A stretch of 64,000 bases of DNA. It comes from Oscillospiraceae bacterium. GTDB taxonomy: Bacteria; Bacillota; Clostridia; Oscillospirales; Ruminococcaceae. The position numbers were made by a program, and so were the translations under genes. Positions 1 through 8,570 of the stretch are shown piece by piece (within the stretch, counting starts at the first letter, position 1; the number at the start of each line of letters is the position of its first letter). The stretch spans positions 1 through 64,000 of the forward strand of contig CAADVD010000040.1 of NCBI GenBank assembly GCA_900752435.1, given 5' to 3'. The notes below the pieces were generated by a model that worked only from the letters and a program-made list of their open reading frames with translations, did no database searches and was not told where the DNA came from.

Positions 1-81
1 CCCCCCCCCCAGCCCCGCCACAGCCAAGCCAAACATCAACATGCCTGCCGCCAGTACACTTACAATCTTTTTGAATCTCAT
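1..81 (-). CDS. N-terminus of an exported protein, cut by the window edge
   Basis: Only 27 codons are visible. They begin at an ATG with a good ribosome binding site (AGGGGA) about 8 bases upstream, and encode a typical signal peptide: basic start MRFKK, then a hydrophobic stretch of about 18 residues, then small residues and glycines. The mature protein lies outside the window, so its function is unknown. The visible end is a run of ten G (ten C on the plus strand), which could be a real glycine stretch or a low-quality sequence end. The next gene downstream in the window lies on the same strand and is also exported. Confidence 0.55.
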   Translation of the reverse strand, partial: MRFKKIVSVLAAGMLMFGLAVAGLGGG

Positions 82-119
82 TGTTGTATTCCCCTGCATT
101 TGTATCGCATCATAGTCAT

Positions 120-153
120 CAAAAAGGCAGAGTGCAAACGCCTCTGCCCTTTT
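120..153 (-). terminator. Rho-independent terminator of the Ig-repeat surface protein gene
   Basis: A 7-bp stem (GGCAGAG pairing with CTCTGCC) is flanked by A-runs and T-runs. It sits just after the stop codon of the surface protein gene on the minus strand. Confidence 0.8.
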
Positions 154-162
154 CACGCCGCT

Positions 163-3100
163 TTATCTGGACTTCTTCTTTCTGAGCACCACGGTACCGG
201 CTGAAGCCGCCGCCAGCGCCATCATGCCAAACAGCGCTAACACAAGTGAAGAATCACCTGTTTTCGGCGAAGCTGGTGTACGGGTCGGCGTAGAACTGCC
301 GCCGCTGGAGGACGGATCTTCGGGTGTCTGACCACCTGCGGAAGGATCTTCCGGCTCCGGCGCTGCCGCGCTTTGTGCCGCTTTCACGATGGTGTACTCC
401 ATATTGGCGTTGCCGCTAAAGACCACACGGCCATTCTCAACGGTCGATTTTACGCGATACACTTCACCATCTGCGCTTTCGCGAACCAGCACCACAAATT
501 CCTCCGCATTTTGATCCGCTTCCGGAATCGCAAAGCTATACGTCAAAACGCTGTATTCATCTTCATCCAAAACAACGGGTTCACCATTCAAATCCAAAAG
601 CTGCGCCTTAAAGCCAGCCAACACTTGAGAGGCTTCGCCGTAATTGGCGCGAATGCGTGCTAAGAACGCATCTTCTGCGTCAATGGCTGTTACCGCCACA
701 GTCTCATCGTAGAACACTTGTCCGGCATCTGCGGAAAGCCACAGTTTGCCATCCAATGCCAATTGATCGCTGTAAACCGGAAGCACCGTGTTCACCACTT
801 GCTGACGATAAGCATCAAACTCAGCGCTAACCTCCGCAATTGCTTCTTTTTCCAATTCTGTCATGGAAGCGGTCTGTGTCTGCAATTCTTCATTCACATC
901 GCAAACCAAAGCATAAAGTTCACGGTCCGCTTTGATTTCATTTGCCATGCAGTCTTCCAGCATCGTAATCACAGAATCTACTCGCGCTCTGGACACAACC
1001 TCCACATTAAAGGACGTAGATTTGCCCTCATAGCTCAAAGTAACCGGAACGGCATCGCCGACTTGATTGAAGTCGTAATCAGCCGTAACCTGCGCTGTCA
1101 CATCTGCGGTATTTCCGTTATCGTAATGTGCCGTCACAACCAAACCGGTCAAATCCAACTCTGTTCCCTGCAAATACTGAAGCTTGTTCGGCGTCGCCGT
1201 CACTTCAATGCTGGTCAAAGCTGTCGGTACAATCTGAATGGTATAGCTGGTCACTGCACCGGCAAACTGCACGGTTACTGTCTGTTCACCCAACTGATTC
1301 ATATTCGGTGCCGAACACATGTCCACCGTCATTGGCACACTGGAAGTCTCGTTTGACCCTTTATAAGTCACATTCAGCACACCGCCGGTCACTTGAAATG
1401 CTTCGCCCTCCACAAATTCCGTCTGCGGCATAGTCGCAATGGAAATGGAGGCAATCTCTTTTTCTTTCACCGTCACGGTAAAGGCCGCCGACTGACCGCC
1501 GTAAGAAACGGTCACCGTTTGCTGTCCTACCGCCGCCGCGTCGTAGCCGGAAACGGTGCAATCTTCCGCTGTCAGCTTCTTCTGGCTGTTGTCGTTGTAA
1601 TGTGCCGTCACCGCAAGACCGGTGGTATCCAGCGCTTCCCCTTGGCTGTATTCCACACGATTTGGTGCATGTGTAATTTCAAGAGAAGAAACTGTCTTAG
1701 CTTCCACTGTCACATCTAAGGCCGCTGTAAAGCCCTGATAAGACAGCAGCACCGTTTGTTTGCCGAGTTGATCCTTATTGTAGCCCGTGTAGGTTACAGA
1801 CGCATCCGTCATCGACAGCGTTTCTGTCTTGCCCGGTGTATACAGTACGGACAGTACACCGCCGGTCAAATCCAGATCCTGACCCTGTATATAGGCGGTG
1901 CAATTCGGTTCCTGCTCCACTTCAATACCAGTCAGCGTTCCCTGCACCACGGATACCTTAAAAGAAGCGGTCTGACCCTGATAAGAAACGGTCACAGTCA
2001 CTTCATCGCCAATCTCGACTTCCGCCGGACGAAAGCTCAAAGTGTAATCCTTCACAACCTGAGTTTCCCCATTGTTATAGGCTGCAGTCACCACCATATC
2101 GGAAGTGTCCATGGTTCCGTCGTTGTACATCACATCCGGCGCATGTTCAACCTGAATCGAAGTCGCCGTTTTTGCTGTCACGGTTACGGTATATGTCGTG
2201 GTCTGTCCGGCATAATTTACGGTAATTGTCTGTTCACCCACTGTATTGCCGTCAAAACCAGTGCACATGTCGGCAGTCAGTTCCACGATTTCCGTCGTGC
2301 CATTGTCGTAAGTTACCTGAAGACGGCCGCTTTCCACGGTGAAGGACTCACCTTCTACAAACGCAGTCGGTGTCGGCGCTTCAGTCAGTACGATGCTCAC
2401 CGCCTGTTTCGCCAGAATGGTCACTTCAATATCCAGCGACACGCCGCTTTCGGCATCCGTCAGCGTAATCGTTTGCTTGCCAAGCGCATCCATATCCGGT
2501 TTCACCGTAAACAGATCCGCTGTCAGCGCAATCGGCTCACTCACCGTACCGTTATTATAAACGCGTACATACGTCCCTTGTGGTGCAAACTCCGTACCCT
2601 GTACAAAGTTTTTCACCATATCCACCTGTAGTTCGGTTACAGCAACCGCTTTCACTTGAATTTCAAAGCTGGTTTGCTGTCCCTGATACGTCAACACCAC
2701 AGTCTTTGTTCCAGCCGCCGTCATATCCGGTGTCTGAACCTCCACGCCGTCAACGGTCATGGAAACCGTTTCGGTTGTACCATCGCTATAAGAAAGCGTC
2801 AGTGAACCGCCGGTCAAATCCAGCGCTTCCCCTGTGAAATATTCTGTTTTCGGCAATTTGGATACCGCAATTCCTGTTATTTCACGTTTTTGGATGCGGA
2901 ATGCAGCCGAAGACGCATTGCCTGCCGAATCGGTTGCCGTTGCTACATAGCTGCCGTTCTCACGCGCCACGCTACCGGCATATTCTGCGCCGTCTTTGGT
3001 TAAGGTTATCGATGCATTTGCTTTATCGGACGTCACCGTCACTTCACCCGCAAATACCGCATTGGCCTGTGCTTCCTGCCCATTGAGCAAAATCTTTGGA

Positions 3101-3642
3101 ACCGTTGCCAACACATTGACCTGATTGCCCTGCATGGAGATTCCTTCCACCGCATTGGCATCGATATCACTAAATGTCAGCTTTTGCACATCAAACAGCG
3201 CTTTGTTCAGTTCATCCGCCGTTAGATCCGCGCGTACCGTCAATTCAAAATTGGCCAATACGACATCGCCATACGGCATCACTTGCTCGTCCTCGGTCGC
3301 GGCACCGACATTGATGCCCAGCAGCTTCACGGAATCACCGTCACGTACCACGGAATAAGGAAATGTGCTTTCCTCCGCTTTGCTTGCATCGGACAAAACG
3401 AATTCATCGGTATTGGCAGACATCTGAATCTGGAAACCGGCAATCTTTGTTGCACCCTGTTTGTAATTTTCCAGCTTCAGCGCCGCATGAACGGTATCGC
3501 CCGGCTTGTAGTCCGTTTTGTCAGCCGCCAAGACGACTTCAAATTCATCTGCACTGTTGTCCACGGCAAAAGCCGGAACAATGACGCAAAAATTGAACAC
3601 CAGCGCCATTGCCAGAGCAAATGAAATCAATTTTTTCTTCAT
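163..3642 (-). CDS. Large cell-wall-anchored surface protein with cohesin-like and Ig-like repeats
   Basis: 1159 residues. Seen: a signal peptide (residues 1-26, ending VPAFA); a beta-rich region at about 33-170 beginning DYKPGDTV that resembles cohesin-type domains; an Ig-like segment at about 180-250; then eight tandem Big_3-like repeats of about 75 residues to about 920, each with a Y..GexLDltG start, a Y.(D/N)G.T strand and a final G.QTVTV.Y.G segment. A helical region and another beta domain follow, then a P/G/S-rich linker and a sorting signal SPKTGDSS, hydrophobic segment and RKKKSR tail. SPKTG is a variant of LPXTG, so sortase attachment to peptidoglycan is inferred. The likely role is adhesion or as a surface scaffold; the ligand is unknown. 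No sortase or dockerin gene is nearby. The start has GGGAGGT upstream. Confidence 0.85.
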   Translation of the reverse strand: MKKKLISFALAMALVFNFCVIVPAFAVDNSADEFEVVLAADKTDYKPGDTVHAALKLENYKQGATKIAGFQIQMSANTDEFVLSDASKAEESTFPYSVVRDGDSVKLLGINVGAATEDEQVMPYGDVVLANFELTVRADLTADELNKALFDVQKLTFSDIDANAVEGISMQGNQVNVLATVPKILLNGQEAQANAVFAGEVTVTSDKANASITLTKDGAEYAGSVARENGSYVATATDSAGNASSAAFRIQKREITGIAVSKLPKTEYFTGEALDLTGGSLTLSYSDGTTETVSMTVDGVEVQTPDMTAAGTKTVVLTYQGQQTSFEIQVKAVAVTELQVDMVKNFVQGTEFAPQGTYVRVYNNGTVSEPIALTADLFTVKPDMDALGKQTITLTDAESGVSLDIEVTILAKQAVSIVLTEAPTPTAFVEGESFTVESGRLQVTYDNGTTEIVELTADMCTGFDGNTVGEQTITVNYAGQTTTYTVTVTAKTATSIQVEHAPDVMYNDGTMDTSDMVVTAAYNNGETQVVKDYTLSFRPAEVEIGDEVTVTVSYQGQTASFKVSVVQGTLTGIEVEQEPNCTAYIQGQDLDLTGGVLSVLYTPGKTETLSMTDASVTYTGYNKDQLGKQTVLLSYQGFTAALDVTVEAKTVSSLEITHAPNRVEYSQGEALDTTGLAVTAHYNDNSQKKLTAEDCTVSGYDAAAVGQQTVTVSYGGQSAAFTVTVKEKEIASISIATMPQTEFVEGEAFQVTGGVLNVTYKGSNETSSVPMTVDMCSAPNMNQLGEQTVTVQFAGAVTSYTIQIVPTALTSIEVTATPNKLQYLQGTELDLTGLVVTAHYDNGNTADVTAQVTADYDFNQVGDAVPVTLSYEGKSTSFNVEVVSRARVDSVITMLEDCMANEIKADRELYALVCDVNEELQTQTASMTELEKEAIAEVSAEFDAYRQQVVNTVLPVYSDQLALDGKLWLSADAGQVFYDETVAVTAIDAEDAFLARIRANYGEASQVLAGFKAQLLDLNGEPVVLDEDEYSVLTYSFAIPEADQNAEEFVVLVRESADGEVYRVKSTVENGRVVFSGNANMEYTIVKAAQSAAAPEPEDPSAGGQTPEDPSSSGGSSTPTRTPASPKTGDSSLVLALFGMMALAAASAGTVVLRKKKSR

Positions 3643-3716
3643 GAATTCTGTCTACCTCCCATATGTAAAAATAAAATTTAAAATAGTTGAAGTATGTCAT
3701 GGTATGTATGATACCT

Positions 3717-3745
3717 ATTATAGCGGATGAAGCACAAATTTGCAA
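3717..3745 (-). promoter_or_regulatory. Sigma-A-type promoter of the surface protein gene
   Basis: On the minus strand TTGCAA (3740-3745) and TATAAT (3717-3722) are separated by exactly 17 bases. The -10 box lies about 75 bases before the start codon. Confidence 0.7.
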
Positions 3746-3827
3746 GGATATCCACACGATTTGTTACAAAACAATTACAATTCTGTATCAAAACAACAAA
3801 GAACTACGCTCTTCTCTGTGAATTCTG

Positions 3828-4691
3828 CTACAAAATTTCGTATTTGTCCAGCACTTGTTCCTTGCTCAGCCATGACAACACCGGCTCAAGCATCACTCCA
3901 TAGCGCGGGTCGGTTCCGTAGCTGAAAGTGCGCTTAATGGCCAATTCCAAAAAACGCGTGGCGCGTTCCATCGCAATGGGCAAACTATCCCCGCTAAGAA
4001 TGGAAGCCACCACCACACTGGCAAACATATCGCCTGTTCCCGGATAATTAACCGGTACATAACTGCACTGCACCCGCCAAAAGGCATTTTTATCGCGGTC
4101 ATAACCGATGTTGTTCACTGTCATGTCAGCCAGTTCCACACCAGTCACAATCACCGTCGACGGTCCTAGCTCGCTGAGTTTTAGCAGCTTAGTTTTAAAC
4201 TGCTGATGCGTCAGCGGCCGCGGATCGTAGGGCTCGCGAAGCAACAGACTCAATTCCGTTGGATTGGGCGTAATAATATCGGCATGCTTGACCAATTCGC
4301 GCATGCAGTCGCACATATCCGGCGTATAGGTGCGATACATTTTTCCGTGATCGCCCATCACCGGATCCACCAACACCATGGCATCCGGATAGGCTTCCAT
4401 AAATCTCAAACAGTGGTCAAATTGCGCCTGCGACCCGAGAAAACCGGTGTAAATGCACTCGAACCCAATTTTTTCCTCTTGGTAGTGCTCCAACGCTGGT
4501 TCAATGAAATCACTCAAATCACGAAACACCACATCGTGAAACCCACCGGTGTGTGTAGACAACACAGCTGTTGGCACCGGCACAGCCTGCACACCCATCA
4601 CCGATAAAATCGGCAAAATAACGCTCAGCGAACATCGCCCAAAGCCGGACAAATCATGAATGGCCGCCACACGCGCGGGTCGTTTCAACAT
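3828..4691 (-). CDS. pdxY: Pyridoxal/pyridoxamine kinase (PdxY-like)
   Basis: 287 residues from the chosen start. It phosphorylates pyridoxal, pyridoxamine or pyridoxine with ATP to make or salvage the PLP cofactor in the cytosol. Family marks: AAIHDLSGFGRCSL at the N-terminus, VPTAVLSTHTGG near residue 45, VDPVMGDHGKMY near 115, ITPNPTE near 145, and the anion-hole/catalytic motif YPGTGDMFAS near 220, where the aspartate of GTGD is the expected base. I chose the ATG at 4691 because AGGAGG lies 6-7 bases before it; a longer reading from an upstream TTG would bury that site. The gene is apparently monocistronic. ThiD-like hydroxymethylpyrimidine kinases are relatives, but the whole-length pattern fits pyridoxal kinase better. 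Confidence 0.88.
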   Translation of the reverse strand: MLKRPARVAAIHDLSGFGRCSLSVILPILSVMGVQAVPVPTAVLSTHTGGFHDVVFRDLSDFIEPALEHYQEEKIGFECIYTGFLGSQAQFDHCLRFMEAYPDAMVLVDPVMGDHGKMYRTYTPDMCDCMRELVKHADIITPNPTELSLLLREPYDPRPLTHQQFKTKLLKLSELGPSTVIVTGVELADMTVNNIGYDRDKNAFWRVQCSYVPVNYPGTGDMFASVVVASILSGDSLPIAMERATRFLELAIKRTFSYGTDPRYGVMLEPVLSWLSKEQVLDKYEIL

Positions 4692-4770
4692 GGGATTTCC
4701 TCCTCGTTCTTTGTACAAAACATCAAATTTGATAAAAATTTAAAATGAAATTTTGATTCCAAAAAATACA

Positions 4771-4838
4771 GCCCATGCTTTTGTACTTTTCGGAAATACT
4801 AAATCCGAAGCAGAACGCCGCTTTCATACAAGCATGGC
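4771..4838. repeat. Two-level inverted repeat between divergent genes
   Basis: Outer arms 4773-4785 and 4827-4837 (CCATGCTTTTGTA against TACAAGCATGG) enclose an inner pair TTCGGA (4789-4794) and TCCGAA (4804-4809). It lies between pdxY and the small gene at 4897 and has no T-run, so it is not an obvious terminator. It could be a structured 5' leader or an operator region. Confidence 0.4.
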
Positions 4839-4896
4839 AAAAACAATCTGCTCCAATTCAACATTTATCCCAATTTTAAAGAAAGGATGAACGCAT

Positions 4897-5085
4897 ATGA
4901 AAAAAGCCATGAATCCATGGGTCACCGGTCTGACTGCCGGCGCTGTCATCGGCACTGCCACCTATATGCTCTCCGGCCACTCCCGCAGCGCTCAACACAC
5001 AGCCAAAATGCTCAAGCGCAACACTGGAAAAGCCCTCAAAACCGTGGGCGGATTAATGGAAAACATGTCCTATATGATGAAATAA
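4897..5085 (+). CDS. Small membrane-associated protein, YtxH-like in character
   Basis: 62 residues. It is preceded by a good ribosome binding site (GAAAGGATG, 9 bases before the ATG), which is the main reason to accept it. The protein has a basic start, one glycine/alanine-rich hydrophobic segment (about residues 9-25, VTGLTAGAVIGTATYML), then a basic amphipathic region with KMLKRNTGKALKTVGG. This is the pattern of small envelope proteins of the YtxH or gas-vesicle-like group, but no specific family is certain. It stands alone between pdxY (divergent) and metA. The function is unknown. Confidence 0.65.
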   Translation: MKKAMNPWVTGLTAGAVIGTATYMLSGHSRSAQHTAKMLKRNTGKALKTVGGLMENMSYMMK

Positions 5086-5266
5086 TGCTTTCCCGCCGGT
5101 ATGGACGGCAGTCCCGCTGCCGGCTGTACATAAATAATCTATTTTATCCTACCATAACTTGCTTTCCCTGTCAATGAACAAAAGTACAGATTGGCACACT
5201 TTGTTCTCTACAGAAAGACAAAATTAAAAAATAAAATGAATTTGTTTTTATTTTGGCACCTTTACG

Positions 5267-5296
5267 TTGCAAATACTCCATCAACTGTGTTATAAT
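5267..5296 (+). promoter_or_regulatory. Promoter of metA
   Basis: TTGCAA (5267-5272) and TATAAT (5291-5296) are 18 bases apart. The transcript would start near 5303, leaving a leader of only about 36 bases, so there is no room for a SAM riboswitch or T-box. Confidence 0.75.
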
Positions 5297-5338
5297 GATT
5301 TCAAATTTACCGATACAAAACACCTTGGAGGTTGCGCA

Positions 5339-6298
5339 ATGCCCATCAATATCCCCGATTCTCTGCCCGCCACCCAAATTTTAGAACAGGAAAACATCTA
5401 TCTTATCACGCAGGAACGCGCCCGCCATCAAGACATCCGTCCACTGAAAATCATCATTCTAAACCTGATGCCCAAAAAAATTGAAACGGAAACTCAGCTG
5501 TTGCGTCTGCTGGGCAACACCCCACTTCAAGTGGACATTGATCTTTTGCAAATGGCTACGCATACATCCAAAAATACGGATGTGGATCACCTGCTCAAAT
5601 TCTATAAAACATTTGATGAAATCAAAGACGACTATTTTGACGGTCTCATCGTGACCGGCGCGCCGGTCGAACAGCTTGATTTTGAAAAAGTAGATTATTG
5701 GAAGGAACTGACGCGCATTTTTGACTGGAGCAAAACGCATGTCTATTCCTGTCTGCATATTTGCTGGGGGGCGCAGGCCGGACTTTACTACCATTACGGC
5801 ATTCAGAAGCTGCCATTAAAACAAAAAATGTTCGGCATTTTTCCGCACTACGTCACGGATGCCAATCATTTGTTGATGCGCGGTTTTGATGAAATCTTCT
5901 ATGTACCGCATTCCCGTCACACGGCCATTGACGAAGACGCTGTCCTAAAGCATCCTTGTCTGCGTATCCTCGCCTATTCGGATATTGCCGGCGCCAACAT
6001 CATCGCCGCAAAAAACAACCGCCACTTTTTTGTCTGCGGACACGCCGAATATGACCGCCGCACATTGGCGGAAGAATACTTCCGTGATCGTAACAAAGGC
6101 TTGGATATCCAAATTCCCTACAATTATTTTCCAGATGACGATCCGGCCAAACGTCCTCCATTTATCTGGCGCGGCCATGCCAATCTATTGTTTAAAAACT
6201 GGCTGAACATCGTTTATCAGCACACACCCTACCAGCTCATTGAACTGGAAAAAATGTCTTTTGAAGATCAAACCACCGTCCATGGTACAACCGCTTAA
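5339..6298 (+). CDS. metA: Homoserine O-acetyltransferase, MetA family
   Basis: 319 residues, the usual MetA length. It acylates homoserine in the first committed step to methionine. The catalytic residues sit at the family positions: Cys142 in ICWGAQA, His235 and Glu237 in CGHAEYD. Residue 111 is glutamate (GAPVEQ); published work on the Bacillus cereus enzyme links Glu111 to acetyl-CoA use and Gly111 to succinyl-CoA, so acetyl transfer is predicted despite the historical name homoserine succinyltransferase. I chose the ATG at 5339 because TTGGAGG lies 6 bases upstream and the E. coli-like start MPINIPDSLPA follows; the open frame extends further upstream but without a ribosome binding site. 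The homoserine-making genes lysC and hom are 54 kb away in this window. Confidence 0.93.
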   Translation: MPINIPDSLPATQILEQENIYLITQERARHQDIRPLKIIILNLMPKKIETETQLLRLLGNTPLQVDIDLLQMATHTSKNTDVDHLLKFYKTFDEIKDDYFDGLIVTGAPVEQLDFEKVDYWKELTRIFDWSKTHVYSCLHICWGAQAGLYYHYGIQKLPLKQKMFGIFPHYVTDANHLLMRGFDEIFYVPHSRHTAIDEDAVLKHPCLRILAYSDIAGANIIAAKNNRHFFVCGHAEYDRRTLAEEYFRDRNKGLDIQIPYNYFPDDDPAKRPPFIWRGHANLLFKNWLNIVYQHTPYQLIELEKMSFEDQTTVHGTTA

Positions 6299-6333
6299 CG
6301 TACCAATTGCATTCTCAATAACTATATATGAAA

Positions 6334-6366
6334 GAGGAACAGCTCATGTAAACTGTTCCTCTTTTT
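6334..6366 (+). terminator. Terminator after metA, probably bidirectional
   Basis: A perfect 9-bp stem (GAGGAACAG / CTGTTCCTC) with a 10-base loop and T5 on the plus strand. An A-run on the other side lets it also serve the convergent kinase-like gene. Confidence 0.85.
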
Positions 6367-6369
6367 CTA

Positions 6370-8277
6370 TTACTCTATTTCGTCATCAGCGTTTTCCTCT
6401 GGCTGACTATTGCTGTCCGGTTCAGAAGACTGTGCGCTTGGATCCGGGCCAATGGACTGATAAATCACCACAGTCGCACCGGAAGCCCGGTCGTAGCTTT
6501 CGCCTGCGCCCGGAATGGTTCGTGTAATGTATCCGGCGGCAACAGCGTCGCTGTATTCCCGCTCCACGGTACTATTAATTCCGTATTGATCCATGAGCAA
6601 CGCGCTGTACGAATCCGGCGTATAGCCAATGCTGGACGGCAGTATAATAATGCGCTTACCGCGGCTGATGGTCAGCGTTACGGTCTGGCCTGCTGTCACC
6701 TCCGTGCCGGGAGCAATGCTCTGTCCGCAGACCAATCCTTCCGCATATTCATCGCTGTATGCGTATTCTGGATCACCAAACGTAAATTGTCCGCTGTATT
6801 GATCCATCACATCCGCACCTTGCCCTAAGAAATTCACCATCGTAATGGTGTCTTCTTCTTCCTTCGACGAGGTCGGCTGAGAGGAAGCTCTACTGGACGA
6901 AGCTTCTGAAGAAGAAGACGAAAGCGCCTTACTGCTTGAGGAGCTAGCTTTTTTGTTGTCACTGCCGAAAAATGAGAAACCAATCAGCGCCTGATACAGC
7001 AACAAAAAGCATATAAAAATCACCGGAATACTTGCAATCAATACCTTGAGCCAAACCGGTTTTTTCTCTTTTTCTTCCTTCTGTCCTTTTTCCCAAGCAA
7101 TTTTGTCGTTCTTTTTGCTGTTTGAGGAGGATTTTGAAGCAGACTCATCGTCTTCCTCTTCCTCTTCTTCCTCATCATCATCTACATCTTCAAAGAACTG
7201 GTCAAAAAAGCTATGCTTCTTTTTCTCCTCAACGATTTCTTCTTCGTCTTCTTCCGCATCGGCCTCCTCTTTGGGCGCATACGGATCAAAAAGCGGCGCA
7301 CCGCTCATAATCACATTGGTTTTCTCCAAACTGCTGTGATACAGCGCATCCATCAACTGTTCTAAATTATGCACACGCTGGTTGTAATCATAACGCAATC
7401 CGGCCATAATCGCTTTGGAAACCGGGACCGGAATGGCGCTGTTCAGCTCGCTCAATTCCATCAGATTGTCATTTACTGCGCGAGTCGGCGCACTCGGCGG
7501 TCTGGTACCGGACAGCACCTTATACAGCACTGCACACATTCCATAGACATCTGTCCATTCCCCGTGCGGTGCTACCATATACTGTTCCGGTGCAGCATAA
7601 CCATCGGCCAAACTGTGTTTGATTTCGCTGTTGACGACCTTAGCAGAGCAGATGGAAAATCCAATGAGCTTGAGTGTTCCATCGGCTGTCAGCACAATGT
7701 TTTCCGGTGACAGGCCGCGGTGAATAAAGCCGTTCCGGTTGATCATCAGCAAACTTTGCATCAGCGGACGGAACAAGTCCGCAGCCTCACTCCAGTCGAT
7801 TTCTCCGGCATTTTCGTTGAGGTACTGGTTGAGTGTTTTGTAGTCCGTCAGGTATTCGCACGCTGCGTACACCGTACCGTTCTGTTCAAATACTTCCTCC
7901 ACACGGCGGATGTTCGTCAGATTTTTCCATTGTGCCAAATGACTGTATAAATCCATGAAGTCCGATTTCAGCGCCTTGAATTTGGCCGCATTGCCCGTGC
8001 TGGGCACTACTTCTGTTCCATCACGCTCCGCCAGCTCAGACGGCATGTATTCACGCAGCAGAACCGCACCGGAGGTTTTGACATCATAAGCGGCATAAGT
8101 GATGCCTTCTCCGTCTATTTGTTGTGCTTTTCCCACCACATAACGGCTTTGCAGCACCGTTTTGGGCGGCAATGCCAAAAACGGAACCGGATCGGACAGC
8201 GAAAATCCGCACAGCGGACAAACGCCGGAGGAATCCGGCACCTCCTGCAGGCATCCCAAGCATATTCTTACACCCAT
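6370..8277 (-). CDS. Membrane protein with zinc ribbon, pseudokinase domain and two PASTA-like domains
   Basis: 635 residues. In order: a zinc ribbon (Cys6, Cys9, Cys20, Cys23); a Hanks-type kinase fold at about 45-310; a very acidic then serine-rich linker (335-400); one transmembrane helix (about 408-434); a Ser-rich stalk; and two PASTA-like domains (about 478-617). The layout matches the PrkC/Stk1 sensors of cell-wall fragments, but the catalytic residues are replaced: the VAIK lysine is Arg75 (VLLREY), HRD is HRG (Gly188), and DFG is GFS (Gly206). Asn193 and the GYAAPE loop remain. It is therefore probably a pseudokinase that senses and signals by binding. The start has GGGAGA upstream. 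No phosphatase gene (prpC) is adjacent, unlike the usual stk locus. Confidence 0.85.
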   Translation of the reverse strand: MGVRICLGCLQEVPDSSGVCPLCGFSLSDPVPFLALPPKTVLQSRYVVGKAQQIDGEGITYAAYDVKTSGAVLLREYMPSELAERDGTEVVPSTGNAAKFKALKSDFMDLYSHLAQWKNLTNIRRVEEVFEQNGTVYAACEYLTDYKTLNQYLNENAGEIDWSEAADLFRPLMQSLLMINRNGFIHRGLSPENIVLTADGTLKLIGFSICSAKVVNSEIKHSLADGYAAPEQYMVAPHGEWTDVYGMCAVLYKVLSGTRPPSAPTRAVNDNLMELSELNSAIPVPVSKAIMAGLRYDYNQRVHNLEQLMDALYHSSLEKTNVIMSGAPLFDPYAPKEEADAEEDEEEIVEEKKKHSFFDQFFEDVDDDEEEEEEEDDESASKSSSNSKKNDKIAWEKGQKEEKEKKPVWLKVLIASIPVIFICFLLLYQALIGFSFFGSDNKKASSSSSKALSSSSSEASSSRASSQPTSSKEEEDTITMVNFLGQGADVMDQYSGQFTFGDPEYAYSDEYAEGLVCGQSIAPGTEVTAGQTVTLTISRGKRIIILPSSIGYTPDSYSALLMDQYGINSTVEREYSDAVAAGYITRTIPGAGESYDRASGATVVIYQSIGPDPSAQSSEPDSNSQPEENADDEIE

Positions 8278-8483
8278 AATTTATGTTCTCCCATTCTTCA
8301 ATTTCATGTTCATGGTAACGATTTCATTTTCCATCCTATGTGCAGTATTCGCCTTAACAAGCACAAAAATCTCATTTAAATTTATGATAGCAAGATCGTG
8401 AATATTTGTCAATAAAGCAATTTGAAAAAAACGCCAAATACTTTGTTTTTACGACCGCAAACATGGTTATATGTTTCATTTGA

Positions 8484-8512
8484 TTGACTTTCCTCTCCCT
8501 TAGCACTATAAT
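8484..8512 (+). promoter_or_regulatory. Promoter of galE
   Basis: TTGACT (8484-8489), a 17-base spacer, and TATAAT (8507-8512), about 60 bases before the galE start. Confidence 0.78.
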
Positions 8513-8570
8513 AATACTCAACAAAATAAAAACGTATCCATTTATCTACACACAGAAAGGAATTTATTTT

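Noticed and set aside
3727..3826. Small plus-strand frame starting ATGAAGCACAAA upstream of the surface protein gene
   Set aside because: No ribosome binding site, overlaps the promoter of the divergent gene, and no protein-like composition.
5100..5338. SAM riboswitch or T-box upstream of metA
   Set aside because: The promoter lies only about 45 bases before the start codon, leaving no space, and none of the conserved boxes were seen.
7046..7339. Serine-rich frame opposite the pseudokinase linker
   Set aside because: It is the reverse reading of the acidic linker (Glu codons read as Ser/Phe); no gene signals.
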